The notes beneath the pieces are model-generated. The model saw only the letters and a program-made list of their open reading frames with translations, was not told where the DNA came from and did not search any database. Position numbers and translations under genes: made by a program. A stretch of DNA of 28,906 nucleotides from Pseudomonadota bacterium. Lineage in GTDB: Bacteria; Pseudomonadota; Gammaproteobacteria; Steroidobacterales; Steroidobacteraceae. Positions 23,107-28,906 of this stretch are shown here, one piece after another (the first letter of the stretch is position 1; each line of letters starts with the position of its first letter). The DNA lies in contig JAJZLX010000416.1 of NCBI GenBank assembly GCA_021850555.1, positions 1 through 28,906 of the forward strand, read 5' to 3'.

Positions 23107-25671
23107 TCAAAGCCATTTCATGAGCCCGAGGTCGTGCCCGTGGGTGAGCAGCTCGTGCCAGGGATGAATGCGCATCTCGGTCGCGAACTGGCCGCAGCCC
23201 GGTGGCTCCGCATCGAGCGCGAAGACCGCCGCCCCATCGGTCTCCCACTCGCCGGTGGGCTGCAATACCGCCTTCCACATCCCCTCGCGCTCGCTCTGGC
23301 CATAGGAGCACAGTGGCGGCGCCTCGAGATTGGCGGCGGGCAGCAGCCGGCGCGCCACGAACTCGACCCGCACGTCCTGGGGCTGCAGGCCGTTCAGGTT
23401 CACCGCGACACGCAGGCGCAGCCACTCGCCGCGGGTGAGCTCGATCGCCGTGTCGGTGAGCATCCGCAGGCTGACCCGGCTCCAGGCCTGGCGGACCCGC
23501 TGTTTCCACTCCGCGAGGCGCCGGGCGCCTGAGAAATCCTCCTGCGCGAGCCGCCGGTACTGGCGGTCCGCCGTGCGGTACAGATTGCGGGAATAGTCCT
23601 GCAGCATCCGCTCCATGTTGAAGCGCGGGATGACGGTGCTCATGGCACGCTTGGCGCGCATGACCCACTCGCGCGCATAGCCTTCCCCGGAGCGCTCGTA
23701 GTAGAGCGGGATCACTTCCTCCTCCAGGGTGTCGAGGATCAGCGTCGACTCCAGCGTGTCGCGCCGCTCCGGATCCTGCACACGCGCCGGAGGAATGCCC
23801 CAGCCGTTGTCCTGCATCCAGCCCTCGGCCCACCAGCCATCGAGAACGCTGAGGTTCAGCCTGCCGTTGATCGCCGCCTTCATCCCGGAGGTGCCGCTCG
23901 CCTCCAGCGGGTAGACGGGGTTGTTGAGCCAAACGTCCACGCCCGAGACCAGCGAGCGGGCGAGCTGCAGGTCGTAGTCCTCGAGGAAGACGATCCGGCC
24001 GATGAACTCCGGCGAGGTCATGAGCTGGCGGATCTCGCGCAGCACCTGCTTGCCCGGCTCGTCCGCCGGGTGCGCCTTGCCGGCGAAGAGGAGCACCACC
24101 GGCCGGTCGGGATTCTTCAAGAGCCGCGCCAGGCGCGCGCGGTCGCGCAGCAGCAGCGTCGCGCGCTTGTAGGTGGCGAAGCGGCGCGCGAAGCCGATGG
24201 TGAGCACATCGGGCCGGGCGGGATCGAGAAAGCGGGTGACGTGACGCAGCTGCGCGAGGCTCGATCCCTTGCGGGCGTACTCTCTGTGCAGGCGGTCCCG
24301 CACCGCGTCGAGCATCCGCGACTTGACTTCCTGCCCGGCGCTCCAGAAGCGCTCATCGGGCAGCGCGTGCAGCCTTTCCCAGAATGAGGTGTCGTTCTGG
24401 TGGTTGCGCCACGCCTCGCCGAGCTCGCGATCGAAGAATTCCGCCCAGAGCTTGTGCAGGAAGGTCGGCAGGTGCACGCCGTTGGTCACGAAGCCGACGG
24501 GGTTGTCCTCGGGACGGATCTCGGGCCAGCGGCTGGCGCAGAGGCGCTGGGAGACGCCGCCGTGGATGCGGCTGACGCCGTTGATCTGCCGTGCGCCGTT
24601 CAGCGCAAGATGGGTCATGTTGAAATAGCCCGGCGCCGAGGGCGAGTGCCCGAGCTCGAGGAAGCGCTCGACCGGCACGCCGAGCTCCCGGATGAAGTCG
24701 TGGAAGTGATCTAGGATCAGCCCATGGCCGAACGTGTCATGGCCGGCTGCGACCGGTGTGTGCGTGGTGAACACACAGGCGGCGGCAGTGGCTTCGAGAG
24801 CGGCGTCGAAAGGCAGGCCCTTGGCCGCGTGCTCGCGCAGCAGCTCCAGGATGAGGAAGGCGGCGTGGCCCTCGTTCAGGTGCCAGACCGAGGGCGAGAG
24901 TCCCAGGACGCGCAGCGCGCGCACGCCGCCGATGCCGAGGATCATCTCCTGGCGGATGCGGGTCGCCTCGTCGCCTCCGTAGAGCCGCCGGGTGATGTCC
25001 CGGTCCGACGGGGCGTTTTCCGGCGTGTTGGTGTCGAGCAGGTAGACCGTGATCCGGCCGGCCTGTGCCTTCCAGATCCGCGAGATCACGTCGCGCCCGG
25101 CGATGCGCACGCCGACTTTGACCCACTCGCCGGCGAGGTGTACCGGCTCCACGGGCAGATCGCGAGGATCGTGCGCGCGGTACTCGGCCTGCTGAACTCC
25201 GTCATCGTCGACGGTCTGCGTGAAATAGCCCTGCTCGTAGAGCAGCCCCACCGCCAAGAAAGGAGCGCCGGCGTCGCTCGCGGCCTTGCAGTAATCCCCC
25301 GCCAGCACCCCGAGTCCGCCGGAGTAGATCGGGAAGCTCTCGTGGAAGCCGTACTCGGCGCAGAAATACGCCGTCAGCGGCTCGTCGCTCTGCGGTTGAG
25401 CGGCAAGGTATCCGTCGAGCGTCGCCAGGGCCTCGTGATAGCGGGCGAGGTACACGGGATCCTGGGCGGCCCGGTCGAGCGCCGCTTGCTCGAGCGTGCG
25501 CAGCATCATCCGCGGATTGCCGCCGCACTGGCGCCACAGCTCCGGGTCGAGGTCCTCGAACAGGGCGCGGATGGGTCGGTGCCAGCTGAAAAAAAGATTG
25601 CTGGCGAGCTCGCGCAGGCGTGAGAGCGCCTCGGGAGCGGCCGGAGTGATTTCGAGCAGGGGGGTGCGCAT
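23107..25671 (-). CDS. glgP: Alpha-glucan phosphorylase (GT35, DUF3417-containing type)
   Basis: 854-aa PLP-dependent phosphorylase releasing glucose-1-phosphate from alpha-1,4-glucan. It begins with a DUF3417-type N-terminus (LASNLFFSWHRPIRALFEDLDPELW in part), then AYFCAEYGFHESFPIYSGGLG, HLNEGHAAF, FTTHTPVAAGHD, GFARRFATYKRA and the cofactor segment EASGTSGMKAAINGRLN with PLP Lys598. This is the alpha-glucan phosphorylase subgroup, not the E. coli MalP/GlgP subgroup, which lacks DUF3417. It is first gene of the minus-strand glucan operon; AAGG lies 4 bases before the ATG. Its product, glucose-1-phosphate, is the substrate of the next gene, so both synthesis and breakdown enzymes are co-transcribed. 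Confidence 0.96.
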   Translation of the reverse strand: MRTPLLEITPAAPEALSRLRELASNLFFSWHRPIRALFEDLDPELWRQCGGNPRMMLRTLEQAALDRAAQDPVYLARYHEALATLDGYLAAQPQSDEPLTAYFCAEYGFHESFPIYSGGLGVLAGDYCKAASDAGAPFLAVGLLYEQGYFTQTVDDDGVQQAEYRAHDPRDLPVEPVHLAGEWVKVGVRIAGRDVISRIWKAQAGRITVYLLDTNTPENAPSDRDITRRLYGGDEATRIRQEMILGIGGVRALRVLGLSPSVWHLNEGHAAFLILELLREHAAKGLPFDAALEATAAACVFTTHTPVAAGHDTFGHGLILDHFHDFIRELGVPVERFLELGHSPSAPGYFNMTHLALNGARQINGVSRIHGGVSQRLCASRWPEIRPEDNPVGFVTNGVHLPTFLHKLWAEFFDRELGEAWRNHQNDTSFWERLHALPDERFWSAGQEVKSRMLDAVRDRLHREYARKGSSLAQLRHVTRFLDPARPDVLTIGFARRFATYKRATLLLRDRARLARLLKNPDRPVVLLFAGKAHPADEPGKQVLREIRQLMTSPEFIGRIVFLEDYDLQLARSLVSGVDVWLNNPVYPLEASGTSGMKAAINGRLNLSVLDGWWAEGWMQDNGWGIPPARVQDPERRDTLESTLILDTLEEEVIPLYYERSGEGYAREWVMRAKRAMSTVIPRFNMERMLQDYSRNLYRTADRQYRRLAQEDFSGARRLAEWKQRVRQAWSRVSLRMLTDTAIELTRGEWLRLRVAVNLNGLQPQDVRVEFVARRLLPAANLEAPPLCSYGQSEREGMWKAVLQPTGEWETDGAAVFALDAEPPGCGQFATEMRIHPWHELLTHGHDLGLMKWL

Positions 25672-25756
25672 GGAGCCTTAAAATGGGACCGGAATCAGTG
25701 CGCGAAGTCTAGCCGCTCGGCGCCGGCGGCGTCCCGATCAATCCGGGGATCTGCGT

Positions 25757-25784
25757 GGCTGCCCGCCCCCCCCGGCGGGCGGCT
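25757..25784. repeat. Strong GC hairpin in the glgP/DUF192 divergent gap
   Basis: GCCCGCC (25761-25767) and GGCGGGC (25774-25780) form a perfect 7-bp stem around a six-C loop. Two more Watson-Crick and two G-U pairs extend it to 25757-25784. It lies about 90 bp before glgP and 72 bp before the DUF192 gene, so it may be a leader structure or operator. No T-tract. Confidence 0.45.
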
Positions 25785-25855
25785 CGCGCAGGCTCCCGCA
25801 CACCGGGTACACTCCCCGCTCGTCCGCAAAACCATTGCCGATCCAGGGGGCCGCC

Positions 25856-26362
25856 ATGATGGGAATGCGCTGCAAGAGCCGATTGTCCACGGCACTCGCG
25901 GGTACGGCGCTGCTTGTTCTGTCGCTCGGGTCGGCGGCGGCGCTCGCGCAGATCATGCCCATCGAGAACTTGTCGCACTTTCCACGCGCCACGCTGACGA
26001 TCAGTGCGCACGGCCGCCTGGATCGCTTCCGGGTGTGGATCGCGGATACCATCGCGCGCCAGGCCCAGGGGCTGATGTTCGTGCGTGACCTGCCGGCCGA
26101 TGAGGGAATGATTTTCCCGATGAAGCCTCCCGAGGTCGCGCAATTCTGGATGAAGAACACCTATATCCCGCTCGACATGCTGTTCGTCGCCCCCGACGGG
26201 CGGATCGAGAAGATCATCGCCAATGCCAAGCCGTTCTCGCTGGCCGTGCTCTCCTCGGACGCACCGGTGGAGGCCGTCATCGAGATCCGCGGCGGGGAGG
26301 CGCGCCAATTGGGAATCGGGGTCGGCTCGCGCGTCCGCTGGAGCCCGGTCAAGCCGAAATAG
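25856..26362 (+). CDS. Secreted DUF192 family protein
   Basis: 168-aa protein with an N-terminal signal peptide (hydrophobic 12-29, likely cleaved after ALA at 31) and a single DUF192 domain (about 48-165). The family signatures are ARQAQGLMFVRDLP, GMIFPMKPP and FWMKNTYIPLDMLFV. DUF192 proteins are small beta-rich, usually exported proteins of unknown function. The ATG at 25856 was chosen because AGGGGG lies 6 bases upstream; a second ATG directly follows at 25859. It is divergent from glgP and appears monocistronic. A TACACT at 25808-25813 could be its -10, but no convincing -35 is seen. Confidence 0.88.
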   Translation: MMGMRCKSRLSTALAGTALLVLSLGSAAALAQIMPIENLSHFPRATLTISAHGRLDRFRVWIADTIARQAQGLMFVRDLPADEGMIFPMKPPEVAQFWMKNTYIPLDMLFVAPDGRIEKIIANAKPFSLAVLSSDAPVEAVIEIRGGEARQLGIGVGSRVRWSPVKPK

Positions 26363-26368
26363 TCGGCT
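26352..26368 (+). terminator. Short hairpin at the DUF192 stop codon
   Basis: AGCCGA and TCGGCT pair around AATAG, with the TAG stop in the loop. The following bases are T-containing but not a T-run. It may aid termination or stabilise the 3' end; evidence is weak. Confidence 0.25.
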
Positions 26369-26636
26369 CGTCGACCGTTTCGCTCGTTTCGTCGTGTGCC
26401 GGGCGCTTTTTGAGGCGCACTCGGCGGGTATTGCCGCACGACTTCATCCCAAATCGCCAGCCGCAGCACACCTGACTAAAACATTAAGTGCGCTGGCACA
26501 ACAGTTCGTTTCTTCAATCGTTGCATGAAAGCAACATATGAGTTAGCGGGCTGAGTATCAGAAAGACTACCAGAGTAATCAAAGACATGGCGTGAGCTTG
26601 GAACGAGGGCGCCTGGGATTTCTCTGACAGCGAAAC

Positions 26637-26666
26637 TTTACAGCTCGAGAAACGCGCGTGTATTCT
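26637..26666 (+). promoter_or_regulatory. Sigma70-type promoter of the TonB-dependent receptor
   Basis: TTTACA (26637-26642) and TATTCT (26661-26666) are separated by 18 bp and match 5/6 and 4-5/6 of the -35 and -10 consensus. The predicted start is near 26673, giving a leader of about 130 nt before the receptor ATG. It is the best housekeeping-type promoter seen in the window. Confidence 0.6.
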
Positions 26667-26683
26667 TCGCCACATGATCCGAC

Positions 26684-26703
26684 GGGCAAAGACACCTTTG
26701 CCC
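26684..26703 (+). repeat. 8-bp perfect hairpin in the receptor leader
   Basis: GGGCAAAG and CTTTGCCC pair perfectly around ACAC, about 10 bases after the predicted transcription start. It may be a 5' mRNA stabiliser or a repressor operator just downstream of the promoter. Confidence 0.5.
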
Positions 26704-26734
26704 CGGGGAGCAGGTATTGAAACAGGGAAACTTG

Positions 26735-26749
26735 CCCAAGGGCCTTGGG
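26735..26749 (+). repeat. 7-bp inverted repeat in the receptor leader
   Basis: CCCAAGG and CCTTGGG flank a single G; TTG and CAA just outside can pair across one unpaired base. As DNA it is a compact operator-like dyad, and as RNA a hairpin with a 3-nt loop. It is followed by CAACAACAAC, an unstructured stretch. Confidence 0.45.
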
Positions 26750-26802
26750 ACAACAACAACCGATCACGAAGGCGACCTCCGGGGACGCCGCGGAGTAATT
26801 TC

Positions 26803-28906
26803 ATGACCGTGAATCACAATGTCAGACATGCTGTGAGGCGTGCGCTCGCGGTGGGCGCAATCGCCGTGTTCGGCGCGGGGGGGCTCGCGATCGCGAAGCC
26901 GGCACCGACGCCCAAGCCCCAGCCGCAGACGGTTCCCACGGCGGGCAGCTCGGCGGCGCAGCCGCAGGCTCTGCAGACCATCGTGGTCACCGGCTCGCTG
27001 ATCGCCACCTCCAGCGTCCAGACGCCGAACCCGGTGCAGATCATCAGCGCCAAGGACATCGTGCAGTCCGGCTATACGGACATCGACCAGGTCCTGAAGA
27101 GCATCAGCGCCAACGGCGCGAACACGCTGAGCCAGTCGTTCAGCGGCGCCTTCGCGGCCGGCGCCTCCGGTATCTCCCTGCGCGGCCTCACGGTCGGGGA
27201 CACCCTGGTGCTGATCAACGGGGAGCGCACCGTGCCCTACCCGCTGCTCGATGACAACCAGCGCAGCTTCGTCGATCTGTCCGCCATCCCCTTCACCGCC
27301 GTCCAGTCGGTGCAGGTGGACAAGAACGGCGCCTCGGCGGTGTACGGCTCGGATGCCATCGCGGGCGTGGTGAACGTCATCCTGAGGAAGGAGTACCAGG
27401 GCTTCAAGGTGAGCGCCACGACCGGCACGTCCCAGTATGGCGATGGCACGATGACGCACATCGGCTTCATCGGCGGCTTCGGAAGCCTCGCCTCCGACGG
27501 GTACAACTTCTATCTCTCGGGCGATTTCCGCCACCAGGACCAGATCCTCGCCAACAGCCGCCACGGTCAGTGGGCCAGCATGGACTTCACGGGCTACGGC
27601 GGCAACTACGGCAACGCCATCAACAACATCGGCGCCAGCCCGTTGCTCAATCCGTTCTTCTCCTACCCGAACACGACCACCGGCTACTTCATCGATCCGG
27701 CCACCGGCAACGTCGTGGGGTACATGCCGGGCTGCAACGCGGCGGCGCAGCAGGCCAACAGGTGCCTGGCGATCGACCCCGCCGGCCAGCTGCAGCCGCC
27801 GACCACCCGCGCGGACCTGCTGGCGAAGTTCACCAAGGAGCTCGGCGACCACTGGACCCTCGGCATCCAGGCGTCCTGGTTCAACACCTCTTCTGAGGAG
27901 CTTTCCGGCTACTCGGCGGGCGGCACCCTCAACACCGTCGGCTTCAGCAACGTCGTCTTTGGACCCGGCGTTCCCCTGAGGGTAGTCCCGGCGTCGTCAC
28001 TGGTCACCCCGAATCTCATCACGATCCCGACGACCAGCCCGATGTATCCGGCGTCGTGCGCCGCGGCGACCGCGACGATGGACGGCCTGCAGAACCCGAG
28101 CGAAGGCTGCTCCTGGTTCGGCTCGCCGCTCGCCGCCCAGTACAACTTCCCCGAGCTCGGGTCGGTGACGTTGCAGTCGAATACCAATACCTACCGCCTG
28201 CTCGCCTCGCTCAACGGCAGGGTGGCGGGCTGGCAGATCCATGGCACCGCCGGCGCCATGTACGCCACGACGGACCTTCATTACAACGGCCAGATCTCCT
28301 ACCAGGGCCTGCAGACCGCGATCAACAGCGGCTATGTGTTCGGCAGCACGACGAGCTACGACTCGATGATCGCGCCGACCATGATCAGCAACCCCTGGAG
28401 CTCGCTCGATATCATCGACGTGCACGGCGAGCACAAGCTGTTCGAGATGCCGGGCGGACCGCTCAAGATGGCGATCGGCGTGCAGTGGTTCAAGCAGACG
28501 CATGACGAGCACGCGCCGCCGGCCGCGGAGCAAGGCGTGCAGACCGAGGCCGGCGGACCGGTCTTCGTGATCGGCACCGAGAGGGATACCGCGGCGTTCG
28601 TCGAGTTCGAAGGCAAACCGGTCAAGTCGCTGCAAGTCCAGGCCGCCGGGCGCTTTGATCACTACCAGAATGTCGGCTCGGCTTTCACCCCGCAGGTGGG
28701 CTTCAAGTTCACGCCGGAGCGCTGGATCGGCCTGCGCGGCACGTGGGGCAAGGGCTTCCGCGCCCCGTCCGCGGCCGAGGGCGGCGCATCCGGAGAGCTC
28801 TTCGGAGCAGGCACCTATCAGGACCCGGCGCTGTGTCCGACGGCTACGCCTTCGGGAATGGCGGCAGGCCCCGGGGACTTCCCCAGCCAGTGCAACGTCT
28901 TCGTGA
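26803..28906 (+). CDS. TonB-dependent outer-membrane receptor (3' end outside window)
   Basis: The frame is open from ATG 26803 to the window edge (701 codons, no stop). It has GGAG 7 bases upstream, a signal peptide (about 1-31) and a Pro/Gln-rich spacer. A TonB-box-like LQTIVVTGS (57-65) is followed by a plug domain (about 72-195) with SGISLRGLTVGDTLVLING and NGASAVYGSDAIAGVVNVILR. Beta-barrel strands then alternate with loops; GTWGKGFRAPSAAEGG near the edge is the typical barrel motif. Receptors of this type are 850-1000 aa, so roughly three quarters is present. The substrate is unknown. The TonB_C protein of the minus-strand operon could be a partner, but nothing ties them specifically. 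Confidence 0.93.
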   Translation, partial: MTVNHNVRHAVRRALAVGAIAVFGAGGLAIAKPAPTPKPQPQTVPTAGSSAAQPQALQTIVVTGSLIATSSVQTPNPVQIISAKDIVQSGYTDIDQVLKSISANGANTLSQSFSGAFAAGASGISLRGLTVGDTLVLINGERTVPYPLLDDNQRSFVDLSAIPFTAVQSVQVDKNGASAVYGSDAIAGVVNVILRKEYQGFKVSATTGTSQYGDGTMTHIGFIGGFGSLASDGYNFYLSGDFRHQDQILANSRHGQWASMDFTGYGGNYGNAINNIGASPLLNPFFSYPNTTTGYFIDPATGNVVGYMPGCNAAAQQANRCLAIDPAGQLQPPTTRADLLAKFTKELGDHWTLGIQASWFNTSSEELSGYSAGGTLNTVGFSNVVFGPGVPLRVVPASSLVTPNLITIPTTSPMYPASCAAATATMDGLQNPSEGCSWFGSPLAAQYNFPELGSVTLQSNTNTYRLLASLNGRVAGWQIHGTAGAMYATTDLHYNGQISYQGLQTAINSGYVFGSTTSYDSMIAPTMISNPWSSLDIIDVHGEHKLFEMPGGPLKMAIGVQWFKQTHDEHAPPAAEQGVQTEAGGPVFVIGTERDTAAFVEFEGKPVKSLQVQAAGRFDHYQNVGSAFTPQVGFKFTPERWIGLRGTWGKGFRAPSAAEGGASGELFGAGTYQDPALCPTATPSGMAAGPGDFPSQCNVFV

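Larger units (their letters stand above)
26363..26802. other. AT-richer intergenic region before the TonB-dependent receptor
   Basis: 440 bp without a protein-like frame on either strand. By eye, base composition of about 26440-26680 is much less GC-rich than the flanking genes. It contains a small hairpin GTTGC-ATGAAA-GCAAC at 26520-26535, the promoter at 26637-26666, hairpins at 26684-26703 and 26735-26749, and the receptor's ribosome site GGAG at 26792-26795. The long untranslated leader suggests regulation of the receptor. Confidence 0.6.

Noticed and set aside
26494..26509. TGGCAC-N5-TTCGT considered as a sigma54 promoter
   Set aside because: The -24 part matches, but the invariant GC of the -12 element (TTGC) is CG here, so a functional sigma54 site is unlikely.
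27570..28662. Several short frames within the receptor region that might suggest a broken gene
   Set aside because: The receptor frame from 26803 is uninterrupted to the window edge; the short frames are in other phases or on the other strand, so there is no sign of a frameshift.

Overview
The window is 28.9 kb of GC-rich, densely coding bacterial DNA. The gene families suggest a Gammaproteobacterium: a YeaG/YeaH/YcgB cluster, a TonB-family protein, a large TonB-dependent receptor with an 'IVVTGS' TonB-box region, and GlgC with GT35 and GH57 enzymes. A high-GC lineage near Steroidobacterales, Nevskiales or Xanthomonadales is plausible, but that placement is inference. No tRNA, rRNA, insertion sequence, phage gene or CRISPR array was seen.

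Layout. (1) 1-4943, plus strand: the end of kdpB, then kdpC, kdpD and kdpE, i.e. the potassium pump and its turgor/K+ two-component system. (2) 4958-6994, plus strand: a tandem 11-bp repeat array with the form of a multi-unit Pho box lies directly before btaA and btaB, which make the phosphorus-free betaine lipid DGTS. This points to phosphate-starvation lipid replacement under PhoB. (3) 12089-6948, minus strand: a four-gene signalling operon. It encodes a TonB_C protein with an N-terminal receiver-like domain, a membrane-bound CheA-type kinase (PAS, HPt, ATPase, no visible CheW-like domain), a single-domain CheY-like regulator and a CheX-like phosphatase. I could not match this set to a named system, and it is the best candidate here for something undescribed. 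(4) 12090-12720: a 631-bp noncoding divergent region with one clear inverted repeat. (5) 12721-19446, plus strand: prkA (yeaG), yeaH, spoVR (ycgB) and an EF-G-like GTPase gene; the first three form the conserved starvation/stress kinase module. (6) 25671-19601, minus strand: a compact storage-glucan operon of glucan phosphorylase, ADP-glucose pyrophosphorylase, a GH57 enzyme and a LEA14-like lipoprotein. Glycogen synthase and a GH13 branching enzyme are absent from the window. (7) 25856-26362: a secreted DUF192 protein. (8) 26363-26802: an AT-richer gap with a good sigma70-type promoter and two hairpins in the leader. (9) 26803 to the window end: a TonB-dependent receptor cut off at the 3' side.

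The common theme is adaptation to nutrient and osmotic stress: K+ uptake, phosphate-sparing lipids, a starvation kinase module and carbon storage. The link between blocks is inferred from adjacency. Within each block the operon structure is supported by short gaps or overlaps.
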